NCBI GenBank assembly: GCA_930972465.1
Contig: CAKNHF010000027.1
Span: 1 to 40,022, forward strand
Origin: an uncultured Lachnospiraceae bacterium
Lineage (GTDB): Bacteria > Bacillota > Clostridia > Lachnospirales > Lachnospiraceae
Direction of reading: 5' to 3'
DNA length: 40,022 bases
Part shown: positions 9,110 through 17,114 of the stretch, piece after piece
How positions within the stretch are numbered: the first letter of the stretch is position 1
Layout: each line of letters starts with the position of its first letter
Position numbers and translations under genes: made by a program
Notes under the pieces: generated by a model
Seen by the model: only the letters and a program-made list of their open reading frames with translations
Databases searched by the model: none
Told to the model about the DNA's origin: nothing

Positions 9110-9457
9110 ATGGAAATTGCAGAAAGGTTTCAGAAACTCCGCAGGAAAGCCGGCTACTCTCAGGAGCAGACCGCTGAACTTCTGGGGATCTCGCGTCAGG
9201 CAGTCTCCAAATGGGAAAGCGGGCAGGGAAAACCTGACCTTGATAATCTGGTCCGTCTGACCGAAATTTATAACACGAGCGCGGACTACATTCTGCTCGG
9301 AACCGAAAAGAATATGGGAACTTCCGTCCCTGAGAAAAGCGGTCTCAGTCCCGAAGTTCGGAAAATGCTCTGCAGCCTTGCGATCATCGCGGGTACTGCA
9401 CTGGTTACGATCCTTTTTATCACTGTACTGGGACTTGTCGCGAAATATCTTTTATAG
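9110..9457 (+). CDS. XRE-family regulator with a C-terminal membrane segment
   Basis: 115 residues. An N-terminal Cro/CI helix-turn-helix domain (about 1-65) contains SQEQTAELLGISRQAVSKWESG and then LDNLVRLTEIYNTSADYILLG. A linker follows, and a single hydrophobic helix (about 88-110, LAIIAGTALVTILFITVLG) ends the protein, so it is likely anchored in the membrane. The start at ATG 9110 is eight bases after CGGAGG; the GTG at 9101 and ATG at 9104 are within or too near that site. It is followed after 19 bp by a small lipoprotein gene, which suggests an envelope-sensing pair. Confidence 0.85.
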   Translation: MEIAERFQKLRRKAGYSQEQTAELLGISRQAVSKWESGQGKPDLDNLVRLTEIYNTSADYILLGTEKNMGTSVPEKSGLSPEVRKMLCSLAIIAGTALVTILFITVLGLVAKYLL

Positions 9458-9476
9458 GGAGGAGCTGATAATTAGA

Positions 9477-9665
9477 ATGAAGAAGAAATGGAAAAGGCTT
9501 TTCCTTCTCACACTGACACTGGTCATGCCCTTTCTCTCTGGCTGTATCTACTCACATAATTATGACAAAAACGGGAATGAAATGGATCAGGAACAGGTGG
9601 AGGAAGCCATAGAAAATACCATAGAAAATATAAAAGATGTGCCATTTGGCGTAAATGCCCGGTAA
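9477..9665 (+). CDS. Small predicted lipoprotein
   Basis: 62 residues. A basic start MKKKWKR, a hydrophobic segment and the lipobox LSGC (cysteine at residue 22) mark it as a lipoprotein exported by Sec and anchored to the outer face of the membrane. The mature part is about 40 residues, acidic, with MDQEQVEEAIENTIENI predicted helical. No family is recognised. The Shine-Dalgarno AGGGAGGAG is 13 bases from the ATG, longer than usual. It is co-directional with the preceding XRE gene and with ntpD, which starts 63 bp downstream. Confidence 0.7.
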   Translation: MKKKWKRLFLLTLTLVMPFLSGCIYSHNYDKNGNEMDQEQVEEAIENTIENIKDVPFGVNAR

Positions 9666-9728
9666 AAGCTTGAAACTTGTCTCAGAATATGTCAAAATTG
9701 ATAACAGATACAAAAAGGAGGGATCTAT

Positions 9729-10352
9729 ATGGACCCACGTACATTTCCCACAAAAGGCAACTTAATGCTGGCGAAGAACTCTCTTGCACTGGCACAGCAG
9801 GGATACGACCTGATGGACAAGAAGCGCAATATTCTGATCCGCGAGCTGATGGATCTGATCGACGAAGCACGGAATATCCAGGACGAGATCGACACTACAT
9901 TCACCTATGCTTACCAGTGTCTGCAGCGCGCCAACATCGAAAACGGCATCAGCAATGTGGAGCTTCTGGCATATACGGTCCCCATCGAGAACTCCATCAC
10001 GATCCAGACCCGGAGCATCATGGGAACCGAGATTCCCCATGTAAAATATATTCCGGATGCCGGAAAGCCGACCTACTCGTTCAGCGATACCCACGAGTCA
10101 ATCGACCAGGCGAAAGAGGCTTTCCGAAAGGTGAAAGATCTGACGATCAAGCTCTCCATGGTGGAGAATGCCGCCTATCGTCTGGCGACCAATATCAAGA
10201 AGACGCAGAAACGCGCAAACGCGCTCCAGAACATCACGATCCCGATGTACTCCTCGCTGGTCTATACGATCACAAACGCACTGGAGGAGAAAGACAGGGA
10301 AGAGTTCACCCGGCTGAAGGTGATCAAGAGAATGAAAGCAAAGAAAGGGTAG
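9729..10352 (+). CDS. ntpD: V-type ATP synthase subunit D
   Basis: Central-stalk rotor subunit D, 207 residues, which turns inside the A3B3 head and drives the ring together with F. The N-terminal helix contains the family signature PTKGNLMLAKNSLALAQQG and then the long coiled helix DLMDKKRNILIRELM. The C-terminal helix has RLATNIKKTQKRANALQNI. AAAAAGGAGGG is seven bases before the ATG. In related operons D directly follows B; here it is 4.5 kb away behind a terminator. It must be transcribed from a promoter in the cargo block or by read-through. Confidence 0.93.
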   Translation: MDPRTFPTKGNLMLAKNSLALAQQGYDLMDKKRNILIRELMDLIDEARNIQDEIDTTFTYAYQCLQRANIENGISNVELLAYTVPIENSITIQTRSIMGTEIPHVKYIPDAGKPTYSFSDTHESIDQAKEAFRKVKDLTIKLSMVENAAYRLATNIKKTQKRANALQNITIPMYSSLVYTITNALEEKDREEFTRLKVIKRMKAKKG

Positions 10353-10373
10353 CCTGACCGGCCGCCCTTTCTT
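10341..10373 (+). terminator. Hairpin at the end of ntpD
   Basis: The stem AAGAAAGGG (10341-10349) pairs with CCCTTTCTT (10365-10373), and CCGGCCG fills the loop. It overlaps the ntpD stop codon and faces the convergent epimerase gene ending at 10404. The T-tract is short, so efficiency is uncertain. Confidence 0.5.
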
Positions 10374-10403
10374 CTTAATCTGATTTTCCGGCTCTGCCGC
10401 CTC

Positions 10404-11273
10404 CTACGCCACGACTACCGTATACTCTTTCTCAAAGCACTCGCCCGGATCCACCGCATTGATCCCCGGCTTCTCGGAGATGTCCCGGTCGAACCCTATG
10501 TTGTCTGCACGCCCCATCCAGGGTTCCAGGCAGACGAACGGCGCGTCTTTCACAGACCAGATCCCGAAGTTCGGGAATCCCTGGCATTTCATACCCACAT
10601 AAGGCGTTCCGTCCTTGTGATACAGCCAGACTTCCCCGATCTGGCCTCCGTCAAAGATCAGCGCATCGTTTTCAAAAAGTTCTTCCGTCACTTCACAGCA
10701 TCCCTCTTTCAGTTTCAGCTCATGAACCTTTTTCGGATCCACAGCCGCCTCAGCCGGATCGATAAGCACATACTGAAGCGCTTCTTTCCCCGGGAACTTC
10801 AGGAGATAATCCGTCTTCACCTCATCTTTTCCGGCAAATCGGAACGCCGGATGTCCGCCGATCGTAAAGTAGATCGTCTCATCGGATGGGTTGCGCACCT
10901 CCCATTTCACCGTCAGGCTGTTTTTCTTCAGACGATAGGTGATGATGAGTTCAAACTCAAAAGGATAAACTTCCTTTGTCTCCTCGTTCGATACGAACAG
11001 GAATGACACACTGTCAGCGGAAGAACGGATACATCTGAACTCGTTATCTCTCGCAAATCCGTGCTGTGAGGTAGGATACTGCACTCCGTTGATCAGCATC
11101 GTATTCTTATAAGTCTTCCCTACATTCGGAAAGAGCACGGGAGAGTGGCGCTTCCAGAATACAGGATCTGCCTCCCACAGCACATCCGTTTCATTCTTCT
11201 TGTCGTAGATCCGTGTCACTTCTGCTCCCAGATCAGCAATTTCGACACAGAGGCGCTCATTTTCCAGTTTCAT
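10404..11273 (-). CDS. Aldose 1-epimerase family protein
   Basis: 289 residues of the galactose-mutarotase fold, closest in style to the LacX/YeaD-like group that interconverts sugar anomers. The motif FTIGGHPAFRF contains the conserved histidine, and RKHSPVLFPNVG-type residues (WKRHSPVLFPNVGKTY) appear near the N-terminus. The C-terminus has CLEPWMGRADNIGF. The start at 11273 follows AAAGGAGGGGATCTT. A longer in-frame ATG upstream at 11330 would place a hairpin inside the gene and is rejected. It is a single gene. Its sugar substrate cannot be read from the sequence. Confidence 0.82.
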   Translation of the reverse strand: MKLENERLCVEIADLGAEVTRIYDKKNETDVLWEADPVFWKRHSPVLFPNVGKTYKNTMLINGVQYPTSQHGFARDNEFRCIRSSADSVSFLFVSNEETKEVYPFEFELIITYRLKKNSLTVKWEVRNPSDETIYFTIGGHPAFRFAGKDEVKTDYLLKFPGKEALQYVLIDPAEAAVDPKKVHELKLKEGCCEVTEELFENDALIFDGGQIGEVWLYHKDGTPYVGMKCQGFPNFGIWSVKDAPFVCLEPWMGRADNIGFDRDISEKPGINAVDPGECFEKEYTVVVA

Positions 11274-11305
11274 AAGATCCCCTCCTTTGATCTGTTTTAT
11301 AATGA

Positions 11306-11327
11306 AACGGAGAGCAGCCTCTCCGTT
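11306..11327 (-). terminator. Hairpin downstream of the trigger-factor-like lipoprotein gene
   Basis: The perfect stem AACGGAGAG/CTCTCCGTT has a four-base loop. It lies 30 bases after the lipoprotein stop and 33 bases before the epimerase start. On the minus strand it is followed by TTTCATTATAAAA, a poor but possible T-tract. Confidence 0.45.
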
Positions 11328-11356
11328 CATTTTCTTCTCTGTCAGAAAAACTGTCT

Positions 11357-12424
11357 TTATTCGCTCTCGCCGGAGTCCTCCACCTGGACACAGTGGTCTA
11401 CCAGATATCCAAGCACTTCCTCTCTGAGCACGGACATTCTCAGTTCTTCCTCTCCATACTGCTCTTTAAAAGCTTCTACATCATCTGTACCGGCATCCTC
11501 CGCGTACTGCGCGATCTCTTCTTCATACTCTTCCTCAGTAGGCTCCAGCCGCTCCTTCTCCGCGATCAGTTTTATAGCCTCATCAAGCTGAACCGTCTGC
11601 TGCGCTGCCGTTTCCACACTGGCGTTAAAATTTTCTTCCGTCGTTCCGAGATACTGCGTTATATAATCTGAAAGTTCAATACCGTAGAGTCCGGCAATAT
11701 AGGAATAATACTCATTTGCCTGCTGGATCTGAGCATCCACAGCACCTTCCGGGTACTCTTTGATCTCACTCTGGCTCAGCAGTGCATCCTGTACTCCGCT
11801 CTCCAGCTGTGTCCTGACATCCTGTTCGTTGCTCTCTTCCAGAAGACCGCGCATCTCTTCTCTGTACTCTTCCGTCGTATCAGAATCCTCACTGTGTTCT
11901 GCAACCCACTCATCCGTCAGTTCTGCTGTATTCTGCTGATAGATTCCGTTCAACACAATGTGAAACTGGGCTACCACTCCGGATTTCGTCGGATCCGCAT
12001 ATCCTTCCGGGAACTGTACTGTAATGTCAAATTCTTCCCCTTTGCTGTGTCCTACGATCTGATCCTCAAATCCTTCATAATCCTCTGTCGCTCCGATAAA
12101 GCTGCCGGATCCCAGCTGAAGTTCCGCTCCTGTATCCGAACCTCCGTCAAAGGCCTCCCCGTCAATATATCCGGTATAATCAATGTTTACCCAGTCGCCA
12201 TTCTGCGCAGCGCGATCGGTGATCTCCTCCACCGTAGTCAGATTGCTCTGAATCATCTGCTCAACCTGATCGTCTGTGACTTCCTGCGCTTCCACCTGAG
12301 GAACCTCAAGCCCCTTATACTTTTTCACAGTCACATAGTCATTTGATATCTGTCCGCTGCACCCCGTAAGCAGACCTCCTGTCAGTGCAGAAGCGATAAG
12401 TACTGCAACAATTCTCTTTTTCAT
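11357..12424 (-). CDS. Trigger-factor-like peptidyl-prolyl isomerase lipoprotein
   Basis: 355 residues. The N-terminus has a Sec signal with lipobox LTGC (cysteine at about 22), so the protein acts outside the membrane. Residues about 95-165 form an FKBP-type isomerase domain: GDWVNIDYTGYIDGEAFDGG and then EGFEDQIVGHSKGEEFDITVQFP. The remainder, about 170-330, is acidic and helical like the trigger-factor C-terminal chaperone domain (EYREEMRGLLEESNEQ and QIQQANEYYSYIAGLYG). The ribosome-binding N-domain of true trigger factor is missing. It is best read as an extracytoplasmic foldase, in the role PrsA plays in other Gram-positives. The terminal region is glutamate-rich. Confidence 0.82.
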   Translation of the reverse strand: MKKRIVAVLIASALTGGLLTGCSGQISNDYVTVKKYKGLEVPQVEAQEVTDDQVEQMIQSNLTTVEEITDRAAQNGDWVNIDYTGYIDGEAFDGGSDTGAELQLGSGSFIGATEDYEGFEDQIVGHSKGEEFDITVQFPEGYADPTKSGVVAQFHIVLNGIYQQNTAELTDEWVAEHSEDSDTTEEYREEMRGLLEESNEQDVRTQLESGVQDALLSQSEIKEYPEGAVDAQIQQANEYYSYIAGLYGIELSDYITQYLGTTEENFNASVETAAQQTVQLDEAIKLIAEKERLEPTEEEYEEEIAQYAEDAGTDDVEAFKEQYGEEELRMSVLREEVLGYLVDHCVQVEDSGESE

Positions 12425-12487
12425 AGAACCTTTTCCTCCGTAATCAATAATTTCAATTAATTCTTTTACGCATCTTTTTGAGAAAGA

Positions 12488-13963
12488 TCAGAGAAGAGGT
12501 GACAGAAGACGCGAGAACTGCTCTTTTGCCTTGATCACAATTCCTCTCTCGTCGTATACCTTTCTTGTCACATGCGTGCACTGCGTCATATCATTTTCAA
12601 ACGCCCTCTCCAGACGCTGTACAGTCCTCTCACTGTATATGACGGCATTCACTTCAAAGTTAAGCCCAAAACTTCGGATATCCATGTTAGCGGTGCCGAC
12701 ACAGGCCACCATTCCATCCACACTCAGGGTCTTTGCATGCAGGAACCCGTTATTGTATACATAACACTTTGCTCCCGCCGCGACCATATCCCCCACGTAG
12801 GAGTAGGTTGCCCAGTATACAAACGGATGATCCGGCTTGCAGGGCACCATGATCCTGACGTCGATCCCCGAACGGCTTGCGATCTTCAGCGCGTCCAATA
12901 TGGAATCATCCGGGATAAAATACGGCGTCTGGATATATACATGATCCTTTGCGCTGTGTATAAGACGCAGATAATTATCATGAATCGTCTTTATCTGGGA
13001 ATCCGGGCCGCTGGATATGATCTGAACCGGGTCTCTCCCGTTCCGTACGTACTTTGGAATCTCAAAGAGATTATCTTCCAGGAACAGGTTCTCTTTGGCC
13101 GCGTAATTCCAGTCCAGCACAAATCTCACCGCCAGCGACGTCACCGCCGCGCCCTCTATGCACAGGTGAGTGTCTCTCCAGTAACCGAACTTTTCATCTC
13201 TTCCGAGATACTCTCTGCCCACATTGAAGCCGCCTACAAAACCGATTCTTCCGTCAATGACAACTATCTTCCTGTGGTTCCGGTAATTTACGCGCAGCTG
13301 CAGCTTTCCGAGCAGCGCCGGAAAGAATTCCGCCACCTGTATTCCTTCTTTCTCCAGCCGTTCCCAGTCTCGATTCCTCATGGTACGGCATCCCATGCTG
13401 TCGAACAGCACGCGAACTTCCACTCCTTCATGGGCTTTCTGTATGAGAACAGTCTCGATCTCCTGCCAGAGCTCGTCATTGCGGATAATATAATACTGAA
13501 GATGGATATATTTCCGCGCCTGTTTCATTTCTTCAATCAGCGCACGGAATTTTGCCTTTCCGTCCGTATATATTCTGATGTCGTTGTTATCTGTGAGAAC
13601 AGCTTCTCCGGCCTCAAGATTATACAGAATCAGATTTCTGAACCGTTCCATCTCCGGATTCGCAAGTCTCAGCTGCTTTCTGTAGATTGTCTCTTCCTGT
13701 CTTCGGACAGCATACTTAATCTCTCCTTCAATTTCTTTTGCTTTAAACATCCTGCTCTTGTGAAAATCCTGCCCGATCACCAGATACAGGATGAACCCGA
13801 GAATTGGTATAAAGTAAAGCAGAAGCAGCCATGTCCAGACTGTCTGCGGAGATCTCCTCTGAAAGAAAACAATCACGAGCGCCAGCAGCACATTGATGAT
13901 GACAAGGTTGTCCATTATAAAATAAAAGACAGTCACCGCTCCGTTCCAAATTGTTTCTGCCAT
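12488..13963 (-). CDS. cls: Cardiolipin synthase (phospholipase D family)
   Basis: 491 residues, the usual length. Two N-terminal membrane helices lie at about 15-35 and 43-64. Two HKD phospholipase-D motifs follow: NHRKIVVIDG (His230, Lys232, Asp237) and HAKTLSVDG (His409, Lys411, Asp416). The enzyme joins phosphatidylglycerol molecules to make cardiolipin in the membrane. The start at 13963 has AAAAGGAG upstream of MAETIWNG; the frame extends to 14113 but that part has no family similarity and overlaps the promoter region. A possible promoter lies at 14060-14088 on the minus strand. Confidence 0.92.
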   Translation of the reverse strand: MAETIWNGAVTVFYFIMDNLVIINVLLALVIVFFQRRSPQTVWTWLLLLYFIPILGFILYLVIGQDFHKSRMFKAKEIEGEIKYAVRRQEETIYRKQLRLANPEMERFRNLILYNLEAGEAVLTDNNDIRIYTDGKAKFRALIEEMKQARKYIHLQYYIIRNDELWQEIETVLIQKAHEGVEVRVLFDSMGCRTMRNRDWERLEKEGIQVAEFFPALLGKLQLRVNYRNHRKIVVIDGRIGFVGGFNVGREYLGRDEKFGYWRDTHLCIEGAAVTSLAVRFVLDWNYAAKENLFLEDNLFEIPKYVRNGRDPVQIISSGPDSQIKTIHDNYLRLIHSAKDHVYIQTPYFIPDDSILDALKIASRSGIDVRIMVPCKPDHPFVYWATYSYVGDMVAAGAKCYVYNNGFLHAKTLSVDGMVACVGTANMDIRSFGLNFEVNAVIYSERTVQRLERAFENDMTQCTHVTRKVYDERGIVIKAKEQFSRLLSPLL

Positions 13964-14059
13964 ATAGTAAAACTCCTTTTCTTTGAGGCAGTGTTCCGCG
14001 AAAGTCCCGCCCGCCTGTGCGGCCGGTATCCTGTCCGCTTCAAAAGCACTGCTATAGAC

Positions 14060-14088
14060 AGTATACTCGTTTTCCTTCTGAAAAGTAA
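14060..14088 (-). promoter_or_regulatory. Possible promoter for cls
   Basis: On the minus strand, TTACTT (14088-14083) is 17 bases from TATACT (14065-14060). The -10 is good and the -35 weak. It is placed about 100 bases upstream of the cls start. Confidence 0.4.
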
Positions 14089-14107
14089 CCCCAAAATTGC
14101 AATCCAC

Positions 14108-14136
14108 TTGCACTTACCTGAAAACAATGGTACAAT
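14108..14136 (+). promoter_or_regulatory. Sigma-A promoter for the 14184 gene
   Basis: TTGCAC (14108-14113), a 17-base spacer and TACAAT (14131-14136). The start codon is 48 bases further on, preceded by AGGAGGG. Confidence 0.75.
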
Positions 14137-14183
14137 ACTACTTGCGAAACAGCGGAAATCAGAGCGTTTAGGAGGGTTTTAAA

Positions 14184-14630
14184 GTGAATACATTCACTAT
14201 TGTCTTGCTCGTCATCCTTGTAGTATTGATCGCAGCATGCATCGCATTATATTTCTTCGGCAAAAAAGCGGAAAAGCGCCAGGCCGAACAGCAGGAACAG
14301 ATGGACGCGGTTGCACAGACTGTCAGCATGCTTGTCATCGACAAGAAGATGATGAAGCTGAAAGAAGCCGGATTTCCTTCCGTAGTGCTGGAGAATACGC
14401 CCAAGTATCTCAGACGTACAAAAGTGCCTGTTGTAAAGGCAAAGATCGGACCCAGGATCATGACATTAATGTGTGACGCCAAGGTATTTGAAGTCATACC
14501 GGTCAAGAAAGAGGTCAAAGCGGTCGTAAGCGGCATCTACATAACAGGAATCAAAAGTGTTCGCGGCGGTTCCATTGAAGCTCCGCAGAAGAAGAAAAAA
14601 GGACTTCTTGCAAGGTTTAAAAAAAGCTGA
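14184..14630 (+). CDS. Conserved membrane-anchored protein of unknown function
   Basis: 148 residues. Residues 4-25 form one transmembrane helix (FTIVLLVILVVLIAACIALY). A charged, glutamine-rich stretch follows and then a small soluble domain with KVPVVKAKIGPRIMTLMCDAK, ending in a lysine cluster. The arrangement suggests a cytoplasmic domain tethered to the membrane. The start is GTG at 14184 after AGGAGGG. It is monocistronic: a good promoter precedes it and a strong terminator follows. No domain family is recognised by eye. Confidence 0.75.
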   Translation: MNTFTIVLLVILVVLIAACIALYFFGKKAEKRQAEQQEQMDAVAQTVSMLVIDKKMMKLKEAGFPSVVLENTPKYLRRTKVPVVKAKIGPRIMTLMCDAKVFEVIPVKKEVKAVVSGIYITGIKSVRGGSIEAPQKKKKGLLARFKKS

Positions 14631-14632
14631 TT

Positions 14633-14670
14633 AAAAAAACATCTGCCCGTATGGACAGATGTTTTTATTT
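14633..14670 (+). terminator. Bidirectional hairpin terminator
   Basis: Arms AAAAACATCTG and CAGATGTTTTT surround the loop CCCGTATGGA. A-runs on the left and T-runs on the right suit termination on both strands. It lies between convergent genes ending at 14630 and 14679. Confidence 0.85.
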
Positions 14671-14678
14671 TCGTTTTT

Positions 14679-15146
14679 TCAGCTCAGCACGGAGAAATCT
14701 CCGCTGTTTTTCGAAGTGATGTTCATCCTGATCTTGCAGTCCGCAAGCGGCTCATGATTGACGTCAAGCTCGTAATCCACAAGCACATCAATATTATCCT
14801 CTGATACGCTGACCTTCATGTTCTTTGTATTAATCCCGATCAGCATCTGGCCGTACGGAGTTTTATAGTATGTAAGGTTCTTCTTGTTCTTCTCGAATAC
14901 CATATGCGTACCTGACACTCCGCTTTTCATTATCTCCACACTTGCGTCTCCGGTAATCTTGATCTTGTTTCTGATCGTTCCCGCCATTCCCTCCATCACT
15001 TCGTCATAAATAATATAATGTTTTCCATTCCGGCAGTAATAGCTGGCAGGGGTTACGACCTCAATCGGTTCGTCTCCTTCATCCGGCTGCGGTTCCGTTA
15101 TACCCATATGCATCCCGGAGATGCTGACCAGTACATCCTTCGTCAT
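14679..15146 (-). CDS. DUF1934 domain-containing protein (YwiB-like)
   Basis: 155 residues matching the DUF1934 calycin-like beta-barrel family. The barrel strands are visible as KDVLVSISGMHMG, then ASYYCRNGKHYIIYDE, then IKITGDASVEIMKSG and the closing DVLVDYELDVNHEPLADCKIRMNI. A small-ligand-binding role is presumed for the family but not established. It starts three bases after the murI stop, so it is translated from the same message. No signal peptide is present. Confidence 0.88.
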   Translation of the reverse strand: MTKDVLVSISGMHMGITEPQPDEGDEPIEVVTPASYYCRNGKHYIIYDEVMEGMAGTIRNKIKITGDASVEIMKSGVSGTHMVFEKNKKNLTYYKTPYGQMLIGINTKNMKVSVSEDNIDVLVDYELDVNHEPLADCKIRMNITSKNSGDFSVLS

Positions 15147-15149
15147 ATT

Positions 15150-15977
15150 CTAATATTCCTCAATATTTACTACATTTGTGGTAGGCACGTCAAACGGCAT
15201 CACCGTATTGGCAAACCTTCTGAACTTCTCAGCCGCGTCGCTCACATAAAATGAATATCTGCTGTGCTGCGGCGTAGTCCCGTCATTTGCCATATCCTGT
15301 TCTTCCAAAAGCCTTTTAAGATCCATGGCGGTCTCGTAGGCCGGATTGACGATCTGTATCCTGTCTCCCATGTAAGCCCTGATCTTTGACCGAATCAGCG
15401 GATAGTGGGTACAGCCGAGTATCATCGCGTCAATATCCGTATTCCTCATGGATTCAAGATAATATTCAATGATCTCCTGTGTCACCACATGCTCTTTAAA
15501 GCCTTCTTCCACGAGAGGTACAAAGAGCGGGCAGGCCTTTTCGATCACCGTGATATCCGGCGCCATCTGATGTATGACTTTTGTATACATCCCGCTCTGC
15601 ACAGTTGCATCTGTTCCCACAACGCCCACTTTCCTGTTCTTTGTAGCTTCCACCGCTGCTCTGGCCCCCGGAATGACTACCCCCATAATGGGAATGTCAA
15701 ACTCATCCCGTACCGCGTCCAGGGCAAGCGCACTCGCCGTATTGCAGGCGATAACGATCGCTTTTACCTGCTTTGTCTTCAGGAAACGGATGATCTGCTC
15801 TGAAAACCGGATGATCGTGTTCTGCGACTTGCTGCCGTACGGGACACGGGCAGTATCTCCGAAATATACAATATTTTCATCCGGCAGCTGGCGGGATATC
15901 TCCCGCGCAACTGTCAGTCCGCCGACCCCGGAGTCAAAAACACCGATCGGAGCCGTTTTTCTGCTCTCCATACTCAC
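15150..15977 (-). CDS. murI: Glutamate racemase
   Basis: 275 residues; converts L- to D-glutamate for peptidoglycan in the cytoplasm. The two catalytic cysteines are in ACNTAS (Cys78) and GCTHYP (Cys189). The N-terminal FDSGVGGLTVAREI holds the conserved aspartate (Asp15) and serine. The start is GTG at 15977, ten bases after AGGAG, which itself overlaps the pfkA stop. An ATG two codons later is an alternative. It sits between pfkA and DUF1934 in a minus-strand cluster. Confidence 0.95.
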   Translation of the reverse strand: MSMESRKTAPIGVFDSGVGGLTVAREISRQLPDENIVYFGDTARVPYGSKSQNTIIRFSEQIIRFLKTKQVKAIVIACNTASALALDAVRDEFDIPIMGVVIPGARAAVEATKNRKVGVVGTDATVQSGMYTKVIHQMAPDITVIEKACPLFVPLVEEGFKEHVVTQEIIEYYLESMRNTDIDAMILGCTHYPLIRSKIRAYMGDRIQIVNPAYETAMDLKRLLEEQDMANDGTTPQHSRYSFYVSDAAEKFRRFANTVMPFDVPTTNVVNIEEY

Positions 15978-15990
15978 GTTGTCCTGTCTC

Positions 15991-17010
15991 CTAAAGTGCT
16001 AATACCTTTGCAACGTCATACTGATACTCAGATATGGATTTCTTCATTGCAAGTGCTTCTTCGATATCGAAATCAACGAATTTTCCGTCCTTGTATCCTA
16101 CTACGCGGTTTGTCTTGCCCTGGGCAAGCAGATCGACCGCCATTGCTCCCATAATAGACGCATATACTCGGTCCTTACATGTCGGACTTCCGCCGCGCTG
16201 CATGTGTCCCAGAATCGTTGCTCTTGTCTCCATGCCTGTGGCTTCCTCGATTCTCTTTGCCATATTGATGGAATCGCCGATGCCTTCCGCATTGATAATG
16301 ATATAGTTCTTCTTTCCACGCTTCTGGCACTCTCTGATGTCGGCAATAATTGCCTGCTCATCATAGTCATGCTCTTCCGGCATGAGAATACGCTCAGCGC
16401 CGTTGGCAATACCGCACCACAGTGCCAGGTATCCCGCATCACGTCCCATAACTTCGATGATACTGCATCTCTCGTGAGATGTGGAAGTATCACGCACCTT
16501 ATCGATTGCTTCCATAGCCGTATTTACAGCCGTGTCAAATCCGATTGTATAATCCGTACATCCGATATCAAGATCAATCGTTCCCGGTACGCCTACTGTG
16601 TTCACACCAAGATTGGCAAGCTTCTGTGCGCCGGCAAAGGATCCGTCTCCGCCGATAACTACCAGTCCGTCGATTCCGTATTTCTTGCAGATCGCAGCTG
16701 CCTTCTGCTGTCCTTCTTCTGTACGCATCGCCTTGCAGCGTGCTGTCTGAAGGATCGTACCGCCGCGCTGGATCGTATCGGAAACGTCACGCGCTGACAT
16801 ATCGATGATTTCCTCTTTCAGAAGGCCATGATATCCTCTGCGGATTCCGCGAACCTTGATGCCTTTTGAAAGTGCTGTTCTGACGACAGCACGGATCGCT
16901 GCGTTCATTCCCGGTGCATCGCCGCCGCTTGTAAGGACTCCTATTGTACGTACTCTGTCCTCGATGTCATCCATCATTTCCACTCTGTCAATTGCGTTGT
17001 TTTCTGCCAT
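15991..17010 (-). CDS. pfkA: ATP-dependent 6-phosphofructokinase
   Basis: 339 residues. Phosphorylates fructose-6-phosphate in glycolysis. The N-terminal GVLTSGGDAPGMNAAIRAVV is the nucleotide loop, GGDGSFAGAQ follows, and PGTIDLDIGCTDYTIGFDTA carries the catalytic aspartate. The residue between the two aspartates is Leu where the Escherichia coli enzyme has Asn (TIDND). EVMGRDAGYLALW and GHMQRGGSP complete the fructose-6-phosphate site. The start at 17010 has AAAGGTGGAG upstream. An in-frame GTG at 17022 is rejected because it lies within that site. No good promoter is visible before it, so it is probably read from the dnaE message. Confidence 0.95.
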   Translation of the reverse strand: MAENNAIDRVEMMDDIEDRVRTIGVLTSGGDAPGMNAAIRAVVRTALSKGIKVRGIRRGYHGLLKEEIIDMSARDVSDTIQRGGTILQTARCKAMRTEEGQQKAAAICKKYGIDGLVVIGGDGSFAGAQKLANLGVNTVGVPGTIDLDIGCTDYTIGFDTAVNTAMEAIDKVRDTSTSHERCSIIEVMGRDAGYLALWCGIANGAERILMPEEHDYDEQAIIADIRECQKRGKKNYIIINAEGIGDSINMAKRIEEATGMETRATILGHMQRGGSPTCKDRVYASIMGAMAVDLLAQGKTNRVVGYKDGKFVDFDIEEALAMKKSISEYQYDVAKVLAL

Positions 17011-17114
17011 GTTTTTCTCCACCTTTCCCTAAAAAGTAAGATAACTGTCAAACCCGAATTTATGTGTGCCACCCTTGTAGACATACACTCGAATCCTAGA
17101 ATATTCTACCTTAT

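Noticed and set aside
12572-14182. 536-codon plus-strand open frame opposite cls
   Set aside because: It is the shadow of the cardiolipin synthase gene, lacks a Shine-Dalgarno and has no family character, while the opposite strand carries two HKD motifs.
17097-17108. Palindrome TAGAATATTCTA between dnaE and pfkA as an operator
   Set aside because: It is AT-rich, only 12 bp, and no promoter elements with good spacing lie beside it.
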